In this document: positions 1 through 8,507 of the stretch, in pieces
Numbering within the stretch: the first letter of the stretch is position 1
How the letters are laid out: every line of letters starts with the position of its first letter
NCBI RefSeq assembly: GCF_023101345.1
Contig: NZ_CP095848.1
Coordinates: 2,355,501 to 2,419,500, forward strand
DNA length: 64,000 bases
From: Hymenobacter sublimis
GTDB taxonomy: Bacteria > Bacteroidota > Bacteroidia > Cytophagales > Hymenobacteraceae
Direction: 5' to 3'
Notes under the pieces: generated by a model
Told to the model about the DNA's origin: nothing
Seen by the model: only the letters and a program-made list of their open reading frames with translations
Databases searched by the model: none
Translations under genes and position numbers: made by a program

Positions 1-916
1 TGCTCTTGTCGATGCCCATGCCAAAGGCAATAGTGGCCACAATTACCTGCAAGTCGTCTTTGAGGAAGGCTTCCTGCACGGCCCCGCGCTGGTTGGGCGT
101 CATGCCGGCGTGATAGTAACCAGCCTTAATACCCTTGGCCTGGATTTTCTGGGCCAGGGTTTCGCACTGCTTGCGCGAGAGGCAGTAAATGATGCCCGCC
201 TCGCCCTGGTGGCGCTCCAGAAACTCCAGAATGCCACCTACCCGATCCTGGCCGGGGCGCACAATCAGGTTGAGGTTGGGCCGGTCGAAGGAAGAGAGAA
301 ACACCCGCGGATTACTCAGGCGCAACTGCTGCTGAATATCGCGCTGGGTGAGACGGTCGGCGGTGGCGGTAAGGGCAATGATGGGCGTGGCGGGAAACTG
401 CTCGCGCAACACCCGCAGCTGGGTGTACTCGGGCCGGAAGTCGTGGCCCCAGGAGCTGATGCAGTGGGCCTCATCAATGGCAAACATGCTGATGCGCAGG
501 CGCCGCAGGAAGGTCAGAAAGCCTTCCGAAAGGAGCTTTTCGGGCGAGACGTAGAGCAGCTTGAGGTAGCCGTTCAGGCAGTCGGCGGCAATGTTGTTCT
601 GCTCGCTCTGGCCCACGCTGCTGTTGATATAGGCGGCCGAAATACCGTTGGCTTTCAGGGCTTCCACCTGGTCCTTCATCAGGGCAATCAGGGGCGAAAC
701 GACCACGCACACGCCCTCCTGCACCACGGCCGGTACCTGAAAACAGATGCTTTTGCCGCCCCCAGTAGGCATGAGCACCACCGTATCCTGCCCGCCCATG
801 ATGTTGCCGATGATGTCTTCCTGCATGGGCCGGAAGGAGTCGTAGCCGTAGTATTTTTTTAATACCCGGCGGGCAGATTCAAGGGTAGGAGCGAGTGGTT
901 CGGCAGCAAATAACAT
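1..916 (-). CDS. recQ: ATP-dependent DNA helicase RecQ (3' end outside window)
   Basis: Only the N-terminal 305 residues are in the window; the gene runs off the left edge. Translation from the ATG at 914-916 gives a superfamily 2 helicase: Walker A MPTGGGKS at about residues 49-56, SPLIALMKDQ at about 74-83, and DEAH at about 148-151 followed by CISSWGHDFRPEY, which is characteristic of RecQ. Motifs TATAD and GIIYCLSRKQCE follow. RecQ enzymes unwind DNA 3'-5' in recombinational repair and fork restart, in the cytoplasm. The start fits the usual short N-terminus before the helicase core. The upstream gene is divergent, so the 158-bp spacer must hold both promoters. Confidence 0.95.
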   Translation of the reverse strand, partial: MLFAAEPLAPTLESARRVLKKYYGYDSFRPMQEDIIGNIMGGQDTVVLMPTGGGKSICFQVPAVVQEGVCVVVSPLIALMKDQVEALKANGISAAYINSSVGQSEQNNIAADCLNGYLKLLYVSPEKLLSEGFLTFLRRLRISMFAIDEAHCISSWGHDFRPEYTQLRVLREQFPATPIIALTATADRLTQRDIQQQLRLSNPRVFLSSFDRPNLNLIVRPGQDRVGGILEFLERHQGEAGIIYCLSRKQCETLAQKIQAKGIKAGYYHAGMTPNQRGAVQEAFLKDDLQVIVATIAFGMGIDKS

Positions 917-1074
917 GGGGTAAAGATAGGGCTAAACGCGGCGGGGTGAAAGAATGAAAATAACCAATGGTCCGCGGAAAAGGTGCACTCTGGCGGCAGA
1001 ATCGTGCACACCCGGCCCGAGCCTGCTGTCGTACAAGCAGGTAGTCTTTTTCTTTCATGTAGCTCCTCGTTGCC

Positions 1075-1419
1075 ATGCCTACCTCCCCTGCTGCCCCGGC
1101 CCAGCGTGTTGTTATTCTGGATGCCTTGAACCGTTGCGTGGCTACCTGCGAGTACTGCGCTACCGCCTGCCTGAGCGAAGAACATGTGCACATGATGGCC
1201 GCCTGCATCCGCCTCGACCGGGACTGCGCCGACATCTGCGCCCTCACGGCCCGCCTTGTTGCCCGCGACTCAGAGCACGCCAAGCATCTGATGCGGGAGT
1301 GCATGGAGGTGTGCCAAAAGTGCGCCGAAGAATGCAGCCAGCACCAAGACCAACACTGCCAAGACTGCGCCACCGCCTGCCGCGCCTGCGTGGAAGCCTG
1401 CCAACAGTACCTGGGGTAA
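1075..1419 (+). CDS. Four-helix-bundle copper-binding protein (DUF326, Csp-like)
   Basis: A 114-residue protein with 16 cysteines in helical CxxxC and CxxC spacings (for example CVATCEYCATAC near residues 21-32 and CQDCATACRACVEAC near the end) plus several His and Met. This matches the DUF326 or Csp family, four-helix bundles whose inward-facing Cys bind many Cu(I) ions for storage or detoxification. There is no signal peptide, so it is probably the cytosolic (Csp3-like) type. It stands alone after the divergent recQ; the copper ATPase gene lies 26 kb away. The family is clear; copper storage is inferred from family members. Confidence 0.88.
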   Translation: MPTSPAAPAQRVVILDALNRCVATCEYCATACLSEEHVHMMAACIRLDRDCADICALTARLVARDSEHAKHLMRECMEVCQKCAEECSQHQDQHCQDCATACRACVEACQQYLG

Positions 1420-1459
1420 CTAGGAGGTAGTACAAAACATCCATCCATTTGCTTGTCAT

Positions 1460-1536
1460 CCTGAGCAGAGTGCAGGACCTTATCACGTTAGAACGGCTGT
1501 CGTACTGACGTGATAAGGTCCTGCGCGCTGCTCAGG
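1460..1536. repeat. Palindromic intergenic repeat A
   Basis: Arms 1460-1488 and 1508-1536 (29 nt each, 2 mismatches) enclose a 19-nt loop. The left arm begins CCTGAGCAGAGTGCAGGACC. It lies downstream of the copper-protein gene and beyond the end of the convergent methyltransferase gene, so it could end transcripts from either side, but no T-run follows. It has the same layout as the elements at 3069, 43077 and 55293 (GTCAT-x-C-x-GAG start). Confidence 0.85.
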
Positions 1537-1616
1537 CTGGCAGACGTATATAAATTCCCAAAATCACCCTCCTACCCTTAAACACTCATACCCTCAAATC
1601 CGCCTACCCTCCTACC

Positions 1617-2795
1617 CTACTTTATCTTACGGGTACCCTGGTAGAGTTCATACTTGAGCAGGCGGCAGTCGATGGGGCCGTTGTAGAGGGGAATGCGGCG
1701 GGAGGCTTTCAGGCCGATGCGCTTGGCGGCCTCCAGGTTGCCAGTGAAGATGTAGGCGTCGTAGCCCTGGAAGCCGGATTTCAAGGTGTCGCCGATGGTT
1801 TTGTAGAGGGCATCCATTTCGGCTTCCTCCCCAATTCGCTCCCCGTAGGGCGGATTCATGATGACGATGCCGGGCTCTTCCTTGGCGGGCGCCTTGGCCT
1901 CACGCACGTCGCGCACGCCCAGCCGGATAAAGTCTTCCAAATCGGCGGCGGCCACGTTTTCGCGGGCCAGTTCGATGAATTCGCGGGATAAATCGGAACC
2001 GGCAAGGTAGGCCTGGGGCTCCTCCAGGCGGGCCTGGCGAGCGTCGAGCTGCACTGATTCCCAGAGGGCGGCGTCGAAATCGGCCCAGTTTTCAAAACCG
2101 AATTTGCCCTGGTGGTAAAGGCCGGGGGCAATGCGCTGGGCAATCAGGGCAGCCTCGGTGAGCAGGGTACCGGAGCCGCACATGGGGTCGATGAGGGGCT
2201 TGCGGCCGTCCCAGCCGGTGAGCAGCAGCAGGCCCGCGGCTAGGGCTTCGTTGAGCGGGGCCACGTTGGTTTGCTGGCGGTAGCCGCGCTTGTGCAACGA
2301 CTCCCCGGAGGCGTCGAGGCTCAGGGTCACCTCGTTCTCAATCATGTGCAGGTGCAGCCGGATGTCGGGGTTTTTCACGTCCACGCTGGGGCGCGAGCCG
2401 GTGCGGTTGCGGAACTGGTCCACGATGGCATCCTTGGTGAGCTGGGCCACGAACAGGGAATGCTCGAACGTGGACTTGTTCACGACGGCCGTGATGGCAA
2501 AGGTTTGGTCGGGCCGGATAAAGCGCTGCCAGTCGATGCGGCTTACTTCGCGGTAGAGGGCTTTTTCGTCGCGGGCGTAGAAACCGGCGAAGGGCCGCAG
2601 GATGCGCATGGCCGTGCGGCACCACAGGCAGGCCTCGTAGAGCAGCTGGGTGTCGCCAGTAAACTCAATGGCTCGCTGGCCTACCTTTTCAATTTTCGCC
2701 CCAAGCTGACGCAGCTCCTCGGCTAGCACTTCTTCCAGCCCAAACTGGGTAGTGGCAGTCATGTAAAATGGGGCGGAGCGGCGGTTATCGGCCAT
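1617..2795 (-). CDS. THUMP-domain class I SAM-dependent RNA methyltransferase (RlmL/RlmK N-type)
   Basis: The protein has an N-terminal THUMP/ferredoxin-like RNA-binding half (residues about 5-165) and a C-terminal Rossmann methyltransferase. SAM-binding DPMCGSGTLLTEAA starts near residue 203 and the N6/N2-amino-methylating NPPYGERIGE motif near 314-317. This is the family of 23S rRNA guanine-N2 methyltransferases (RlmL N-terminal half, YpsC). I chose the ATG at 2793-2795 (MADNRRSAPF, 392 aa); a longer in-frame start at 2873 adds 26 residues that do not look like the family. Exact target base unknown. Confidence 0.9.
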   Translation of the reverse strand: MADNRRSAPFYMTATTQFGLEEVLAEELRQLGAKIEKVGQRAIEFTGDTQLLYEACLWCRTAMRILRPFAGFYARDEKALYREVSRIDWQRFIRPDQTFAITAVVNKSTFEHSLFVAQLTKDAIVDQFRNRTGSRPSVDVKNPDIRLHLHMIENEVTLSLDASGESLHKRGYRQQTNVAPLNEALAAGLLLLTGWDGRKPLIDPMCGSGTLLTEAALIAQRIAPGLYHQGKFGFENWADFDAALWESVQLDARQARLEEPQAYLAGSDLSREFIELARENVAAADLEDFIRLGVRDVREAKAPAKEEPGIVIMNPPYGERIGEEAEMDALYKTIGDTLKSGFQGYDAYIFTGNLEAAKRIGLKASRRIPLYNGPIDCRLLKYELYQGTRKIK

Positions 2796-2943
2796 AGGAA
2801 AGCAGGTAGCAAAATTCGGGGTAAGGCTGCAAAGGTCGGGAAAGAAGCGGGTGATACGGCGCAGCAGGCGCAACTTTGCTTTCGGGCTAGTGTCTAGCTC
2901 CCGTTGCTTGGTTAGGGCGGAGTGTCAAGGCAGCCTAGCATTG

Positions 2944-3259
2944 GTTGCCTCATTCCTCGCCCCTACCCTCGCTTGCTGCGCGACATGGGGAGAGGGGAAC
3001 TAGTTATTTAGAAGCTAGGAGGAAAGATTTAGGAGGTAGAAGACAACTGAGCAAATGTTACAAAGGCCGTCATGCAGAGCGTAGCGAAGCATCTCGCTTG
3101 AATCGTTGAGGTAGTATAGTAACGTCAGCACGCGAGATGCTTCGCTGCGCTCTGCATGACAACCTTGTGAAATTGACGAGTTCTAACTATTCACACGACC
3201 TAGTTCCCCTCTCCCCATGTCGCGCAGCAAGCGAGGGTAGGGGCGAGGAATGAGGCAAC
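2944..3259. repeat. Nested palindrome: 60-bp perfect inverted repeats around an inner hairpin
   Basis: The outer arms 2944-3003 and 3200-3259 are exact reverse complements over all 60 bases. Between them sits a second palindrome, 3069-3097 with 3132-3160 (28 of 29 paired), whose core GTCATGCAGAGCG..GAAGCATCTCGC is shared with the element at 55293. No ORF of note lies inside. The spacer 2796-3342 holds nothing else I recognise. It may be a MITE-like or double-terminator element; no target duplication was found. Confidence 0.88.
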
Positions 3260-3342
3260 TAGGTACCAGTATCAACCACCTTTGCCCTGCCAAGCCGCGA
3301 AGCTTTAGCAGTAGTACTTATTAATCCGCATTTTTACCGCCT

Positions 3343-4365
3343 ATGCGGCCTTCCTTTCTCTTCAACCCCAGCAAAAGCTCGGCGTTTTACTTGGCGTTGT
3401 TTCTGGCCTTGTCGGTGCTGGGCCTCACGGCCTTTGAGGCCGTGAATGGGCACTACTCCATTGTGGGCAGCGTGGCCTCTTTCCTGGGGCTGTTTGTGGC
3501 GTTTCACAGCTGGAAGGCGGCCGATGATGCTTCGCGCAATACCGATGAAGCCCTCAGGCAGATGCAAGCCCTAGCCCACGAAACTCGGCAATTAGTGCAA
3601 AGCAGCAATGCGGTAGAGGAACAGATCAAAAACGCCGTAGTAACTATCAGCGACGCCACCCGGGAGCTGCACAAGGGCTTCGAGCCGATTATGCAGGAAG
3701 TAGCGAAGTTTCTGGCCGAAGCGGAAGGTAGTGAGTACTTGGCCATCATGACCGACTCGGCAGCCATTGGTACTTTCTACGCTCGCCATCACCATCCGGC
3801 CCTCAACCAGCGGGAGATGCGCGCCCTCACCGACCGTATTCATGACCTACTGCTGGAGCGGGCCCGCGACGCGCGCGAGTTTTACCTGGCTACGCTGGCC
3901 GCCGACGAAACACCCGATGCCCTACCACCCACCCGCGACCAGCACGGCCGGCTGCACCATTTCGTGGAGGGCGTGTGGCAGCAGTTTCACCCGGAGGCAC
4001 CCGTAGCCGACGAGCACTGGCAGGAGCACCGGGAGCAGCACTGCGCCACGCTGCGCCAGATTCAGGACACGTTTACTACCCTTGCCGAGCACCCGGAACA
4101 GCGGGCCGCCGGCGTGGAGCCGCACCAGCAGCTGCCAGTGCTGCCCTTCCAGCTCTTGCTGCGCTTCAACGCCGAAGCCAAGGAGCCTTTCCGGGCCCTA
4201 GTGATATTTCTGGGCCAGTACAACCTGGATCGGGTAGCCGAAACCCGCGCCATGCAGTCGACGGATCCGGAGCTGGTGCGCACCTTTATCAGCATGTTCG
4301 AGAGCCTCACCAGCCTCGATGACCACCCCGGCTACCAGCAGCTGCGGCGGCAGTTTCCGCTCTAA
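3343..4365 (+). CDS. Unknown membrane protein with two N-terminal TM helices and a coiled coil
   Basis: A 340-aa protein I cannot assign to a named family. Two hydrophobic helices (about residues 14-33 and 39-55) are followed by a heptad-rich helical stretch (about 60-130, many E, Q, A, L) and then a soluble, mostly helical C-terminal domain of about 200 residues. That domain contains an HHHP at about 149 and conserved-looking LPFQLLLRFNAEAKEPFRALV and MFESLTSLDDHP segments. This suggests an inner-membrane anchor with a cytoplasmic domain. It lies 69 bp before the sugar transporter gene on the same strand, so co-transcription is possible; no functional link is visible. Confidence 0.65.
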   Translation: MRPSFLFNPSKSSAFYLALFLALSVLGLTAFEAVNGHYSIVGSVASFLGLFVAFHSWKAADDASRNTDEALRQMQALAHETRQLVQSSNAVEEQIKNAVVTISDATRELHKGFEPIMQEVAKFLAEAEGSEYLAIMTDSAAIGTFYARHHHPALNQREMRALTDRIHDLLLERARDAREFYLATLAADETPDALPPTRDQHGRLHHFVEGVWQQFHPEAPVADEHWQEHREQHCATLRQIQDTFTTLAEHPEQRAAGVEPHQQLPVLPFQLLLRFNAEAKEPFRALVIFLGQYNLDRVAETRAMQSTDPELVRTFISMFESLTSLDDHPGYQQLRRQFPL

Positions 4366-4434
4366 CGGCTGGCGCCGCTGTTCTGCCCGGTATTTCTATC
4401 TTTAAGCCTCTTCACTTTCTCCCTTTCTGCCTGC

Positions 4435-5826
4435 ATGGCCGCACCCATTACCTCCTCTCCCACCGCCACTTCCGGCACCACGCGCAGCTACGCCCTGCCC
4501 ATGGCGGCCATGACGAGCCTGTTCTTTTTGTTCGGGGCCGTTACCAACTTCAACGACGTGCTCATGCCCTACCTCAAGGACGTGTGCCAGCTCACGGATT
4601 TGCAGTCGTCGTTGGTGCAGTTTGCCTTCTTTGGGGCCTATTTTCTGATGTCGCTGCCGGCGGGCTACGTGCTCAAGCGCCTGGGCTACCAGCGCGGTAT
4701 TGTGCTGGGGTTGCTGGTGATGGCGTCGGGGGCTTTACTGTTTATTCCGGCGGCCAATTCGCGCACGTTTGGAGTGTTCTTGCTGGGGCTAAGCGTGTTG
4801 GGCGCGGGCGTAACGCTGTTGCAAGTGGCCGCCAACCCCTACGTGTCTATTCTGGGGCCGGCCAACCGGGCGGCTAGTCGGGTAAGCATTGTGGGGGTAG
4901 CTAATAACTTCGGAGGCACCTTGTCGCCGCTGCTGGGCGGGATTTTGCTGTTCGGCGGCTCGGCGGCCCTGAAGGCACGGTTGGCGGCGCTACCGGTAGC
5001 CCAGCGCCTAGCCGAGGAATCTACCCTCGTAAAGGGCCCCTATATTGGACTAGCGGTGTTTTTGGTTATTCTGGCCGGCACCTTCTTCCTACTGAAACTG
5101 CCCGAACTGGAAACTTTCGCCGATGAGGAAGCGGAGGTAGTACCGGCTACGGCGGGCCGCACTTCGGCCCTGCAGTTTCCGCACCTGGCCCTGGGAGTCG
5201 TTGCCATCTTCGTATACGTGGGCGTGGAGGTAGGCCTGGGCTCCTTCCTGATCCGCTACGGTGAGGCTCAAGGCATTACGCAGCTCAGCGGCTTTACCCA
5301 GGCCTTAGTTCGGGGCTTGAACGTAGCCGTAAACTTTATTGCGGTGCTAGTAGGTCAGGCTCCGGCCCCCATTGATACCACGGCCGGCTTCACCAAAGCG
5401 GTAGGCGCGGTGCTGGTGTCGTCGTACTGGTTTGGCTCGCTGGTGGGTCGGGTAGTGGGCATCCCGCTGCTAGCCCGCATCAACGACCGTAAAGCACTGG
5501 TAGTAGTATGTGCCGCTGGCGTACTGCTGGTGCTGGCCTCCATCCTAAACGCGGGAGAAACGGCTCTGTGGCTGATTGTGCTCTGCGGCCTGATGAACTC
5601 GATTATGTGGCCGGTCATTTTTCCGCTGGCTATTAAAGGGTTAGGCGGCTTTACCAAACAGGGTTCTTCCTACCTTATTATGGCCATCGTAGGTGGGGCC
5701 ATTATTCCGCTGCTTATGGGCTGGGTAGCCACCAACGGCGGCGGGCTGCGCGTGGCCTTTATTATTCCGGCCCTGTGTTACGCGTATTTACTGTTCTACG
5801 CTCTGCGCGGCTACCGCGTGCGGTAG
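4435..5826 (+). CDS. Sugar MFS transporter, FucP/GluP type (FHS family)
   Basis: A 463-aa, 12-helix protein. The N-terminal half carries the fucose-galactose-glucose:H+ symporter signature: NFNDVLMPYLKDVCQLTDLQSSLVQFAFFG (the N-F-N-D..L..P region lining the sugar site), then LQVAANPYVSILGP and ASRVSIVGVANNFGGTLSPLLGG. These match inner-membrane proton symporters for L-fucose, glucose or galactose. The substrate cannot be told from sequence. An intrinsic terminator follows, so it ends its transcript. Confidence 0.92.
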   Translation: MAAPITSSPTATSGTTRSYALPMAAMTSLFFLFGAVTNFNDVLMPYLKDVCQLTDLQSSLVQFAFFGAYFLMSLPAGYVLKRLGYQRGIVLGLLVMASGALLFIPAANSRTFGVFLLGLSVLGAGVTLLQVAANPYVSILGPANRAASRVSIVGVANNFGGTLSPLLGGILLFGGSAALKARLAALPVAQRLAEESTLVKGPYIGLAVFLVILAGTFFLLKLPELETFADEEAEVVPATAGRTSALQFPHLALGVVAIFVYVGVEVGLGSFLIRYGEAQGITQLSGFTQALVRGLNVAVNFIAVLVGQAPAPIDTTAGFTKAVGAVLVSSYWFGSLVGRVVGIPLLARINDRKALVVVCAAGVLLVLASILNAGETALWLIVLCGLMNSIMWPVIFPLAIKGLGGFTKQGSSYLIMAIVGGAIIPLLMGWVATNGGGLRVAFIIPALCYAYLLFYALRGYRVR

Positions 5827-5849
5827 GTAGGCCAGCAACCGAACTTACG

Positions 5850-5886
5850 GCCCGTTACCCTTGGCAGGGTAGCGGGCTTTGCTTTT
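5850..5886 (+). terminator. Intrinsic terminator after the sugar transporter
   Basis: A stem GCCCGTTACCC / GGGTAGCGGGC (one G-T pair) with a 6-nt loop is followed by TTTGCTTTT. It lies 24 bp after the transporter stop and before murB. Confidence 0.8.
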
Positions 5887-5957
5887 GTAGGCCTCGGGCA
5901 CTGTCGCGCAATAGCCAAACGGCTACCTTTACCGGCGCATCATTTCCTTTTGCTTCT

Positions 5958-6986
5958 ATGGCTTCGGCTCCCGTCCTTGAACACCACGTTTCCCTGCGCC
6001 CCTACAACACCTTCGGCCTGGAGGTGAAGGCCCGGTTGTTTGCTCGCTTTACTTCGGTTGAGGAGCTGCGGGCACTGCTGGCCCTCCCTGAGGTGCAAGC
6101 GGCCACCAAGCTGGTGCTGGGCGGCGGCTCCAACCTGCTCTTCACCCAGGATTTCGATGGTGTGGTGCTGAAAAATGAAATCCGGGGCCTCGACATCATC
6201 AGCCAAGATGCTGAAACGGCCCTGGTGCGGGCCGGCGCGGGCGAGTCGTGGCACGGTTTGGTGCAGTACACGCTGGACCAGGAGTTGAGCGGCATCGAAA
6301 ATCTTTCCCTGATTCCGGGCACGGTAGGCGCGGCGCCGCTGCAGAACATTGGGGCCTACGGCTCCGAGCTGAAAGATACCTTTGAGCAACTCGAAGCTTT
6401 GGAAATCAGCACCGGGCAGGTGCGCACGTTTTCGGCCGCCGAGTGCGGCTTCGGCTACCGGGAAAGTGTGTTCAAAGGCCCCCTAAAAAACCAGTTTATC
6501 GTGACGGGCGTGGTCTTGCGCCTGCAGCGGCAGGCCCGGCCCAACCTCAGCTACGGCGCCATCAAAACCACCCTCGAAGACCTAGGCATTGGGGGCGAGC
6601 CTACCCCCCGCGAGGTCAGCGAAGCCGTCATGCACATTCGGCGCAGCAAGCTCCCCGACCCCACCCAGATTGGCAATGCCGGCTCTTTTTTCAAAAACCC
6701 CGAAGTATCTCAGCTTAAATATGACGAGCTGAAGGCCCACTTCCCCGAGCTGCCCGGCTACCCCGTGCCCGGCGGAGTAAAAGTGCCGGCCGCCTGGCTG
6801 ATTGAGCAATGCGGCTGGAAGGGCCAGCGCCGCGGCGCCCACGGCGTGCACGACAAACAGGCCTTGGTGCTGGTAAACCACGGCGGCGCGCTAGGACACG
6901 ACATCCGCGAGCTAGCCCACGACATTATTGCGTCGGTGCGGGAAAAGTTTGGTATCGAGCTGCACCCCGAGGTGAACATCCTCTGA
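5958..6986 (+). CDS. murB: UDP-N-acetylmuramate dehydrogenase MurB
   Basis: This FAD enzyme reduces UDP-GlcNAc-enolpyruvate to UDP-MurNAc in peptidoglycan precursor synthesis (cytoplasm). The ATG at 5958 gives 342 aa, the length of the E. coli type I enzyme; the reading frame stays open upstream to 5775, but that part runs through the transporter terminator. Motifs: FAD-binding LVLGGGSNLLF at about 52-62, PGTVGAAPLQNIGAYG at 120-135, YRESVF at about 167-172, and GNAGSFFKNP at 239-248 with the catalytic Ser. The C-terminal Glu (HPEVNIL) is present. A TACCTTTA -10-like box sits about 30 bp upstream. Confidence 0.96.
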   Translation: MASAPVLEHHVSLRPYNTFGLEVKARLFARFTSVEELRALLALPEVQAATKLVLGGGSNLLFTQDFDGVVLKNEIRGLDIISQDAETALVRAGAGESWHGLVQYTLDQELSGIENLSLIPGTVGAAPLQNIGAYGSELKDTFEQLEALEISTGQVRTFSAAECGFGYRESVFKGPLKNQFIVTGVVLRLQRQARPNLSYGAIKTTLEDLGIGGEPTPREVSEAVMHIRRSKLPDPTQIGNAGSFFKNPEVSQLKYDELKAHFPELPGYPVPGGVKVPAAWLIEQCGWKGQRRGAHGVHDKQALVLVNHGGALGHDIRELAHDIIASVREKFGIELHPEVNIL

Positions 6987-7002
6987 GCACTCCACTACGG
7001 AG

Positions 7003-7047
7003 CAACGAAGCCCGCCTGTTTTGCTACCAGGCGGGCTTCGTTGTTTT
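7003..7047 (+). terminator. Intrinsic terminator of murB
   Basis: A 16-bp stem, CAACGAAGCCCGCCTG with its exact complement, and a 9-nt loop are followed by TTTT, 17 bp after the murB stop. Confidence 0.92.
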
Positions 7048-7190
7048 AGGACTTTTTTACGGCAACAGGAATTTTCCTGCTCATTTTGGGAAAGAAATCG
7101 TGTAGTTTTACCCCTTCTTGCTTGCCTACGGTTCTGCTTAATTTTTGCCTGTTTACTTGCCTCTTGCGGCTTACAACCACCGCTTGCTTA

Positions 7191-8226
7191 ATGAAAACAC
7201 GTTTTCTCACCTGCCTTTTTGTTTCATTTGCCCTCCTTGCGCAGGCCCAGCAAGGCTCCCGGTCGCGGGCCGGCCAAGGCGCCGCCCGTCAGGTGCGCAG
7301 CAGCGCCCCGGCTACCCCGCCGGAGCCCACCATTGCCGCCGCCCGGCAGGCCGGCCCCGGTAGCACCGTTACGGTGCGGGGCGTGGTGGAAAACGGGCCG
7401 GAGTTGGGGCAGTTGCGCTTTATTCAGGACCGCACCCACGGCCTAGCGCTATTCTCGACTACCAATGCCGAGCTGCAAGCCCTCGTGCCCGGCGACAGTG
7501 TGCTGGCAACGGGCACGCTCAAAAATTACAACGGCCTGCTGGAAATGGACCCCGTTACGAGCGTGCAGAAGCTGGCCAGCAACCGGCGCGTAGTAGCCAC
7601 GGAAATAGCCGCCGCCGATGTGGCCAAGGCCTTTGAGGAAGGTTATGAGGGCCGCCTGCTCCGGATTACCGGGGTTACCAGCCTGACGACTTCTGCCAGC
7701 ACCCCCGCCGAAGCCCTGAAGGGCAATACGAACTACCTAATCAACGGCCAGCGCAGTACGCCCATTCGGGTGCATGTGGCCTCCACCGGCCCCGCCGGCC
7801 TGGTGGACAAAACGCCACCAACTGGGCCGTTTGACCTGATTGGGACTCTAAGCCAGTTTTCTCCGAGCGGCACTGGTGGCTACCAGTTGCTACCGCGCCT
7901 GTACGCCGATATTCTCGGTAGCTGGCGGCTTGCCTGTCATCCAGGGCGAGCCCGTACCCACGGCCATCCACCGCACCGGCTTCACGGTTACTTTCCAGAC
8001 CATCAACCCCGGCACCACCATCGTTGAGTACGGCAAAACCACGGCCCTGGGCACTACGGTTAACTTGCCCGCCGCCACTACCGCCCACAGCGTCGAACTC
8101 ACCAATCTGGAGCCAGGCACGGTGTACTACGTGCGGGTATCGGCTACCAATGCCGCGGGTACGTCGCGCTCCGCCGCCGTGCCAATGATAACGGACACGA
8201 AAAAGCGCCTGACCGCCCGGCCCTAG
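7191..8226 (+). pseudogene. Frameshifted, truncated secreted OB-fold/FN3 protein (paralogue of the next gene)
   Basis: From the ATG at 7191 the protein has a signal peptide (MKTRFLTCLFVSFALLAQAQ), a low-complexity linker and an OB-fold-like domain closely similar to residues about 25-220 of the next gene (TVTVRGVVENGPELG..RFIQD; GTLKNYNGLLEMDPV; GNTNYLINGQ; LSQFSPSGTGGYQLLPR). At about 7908-7918 the similarity jumps to the +1 frame, where an FN3 domain (VPTAIHRTGFTVTFQTINPGTTIVEYG..LEPGTVYYVRVSATN) continues to a stop at 8226. The original frame instead runs to 8027 as His/Arg/Pro-rich nonsense. One extra base explains this. PLD domains and a T9SS tail are absent, so it is a decayed tandem copy or an assembly error. 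Confidence 0.75.
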
Positions 8227-8255
8227 CCTAGCTTCCGCTACTACCTACCCCTTCT

Positions 8256-8327
8256 GCTCCGGCCGAAACGCTTGCCGTGGCTGCTTCCCGTTTGGGGGCG
8301 CCACGCGGCAAGCGCTTCGGCCGGAGC
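8256..8327 (+). terminator. Large hairpin after the frameshifted OB/FN3 gene
   Basis: GCTCCGGCCGAAACGCTTGC... pairs with ..GCAAGCGCTTCGGCCGGAGC over about 26 bp with a few mismatches. Only a short T-tract (CGTTTGTTGG) follows, so its role as a terminator is probable but not certain. It begins 30 bp after the stop at 8226. The rest of the spacer to 8507 is AT-richer and presumably holds the next promoter. Confidence 0.6.
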
Positions 8328-8507
8328 CGTTTGTTGGCAAGCTGAACCTTAGGTCGTTTCACCAATCTGTAAATCAGATATTTACCTATAATATTTCCTG
8401 GCCTTTCGACTCCGGAAATCTTCTAATCTGGGGCTTATTCTTTGGGGGAAGATGAAGATATTTGTCGCACTTTTCGCTTACCACCTCATTCCCATTCCAT
8501 TCATTTG

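Noticed and set aside
110-862. 250-codon open frame on the + strand
   Set aside because: Antisense shadow of recQ; the minus frame has all helicase motifs.
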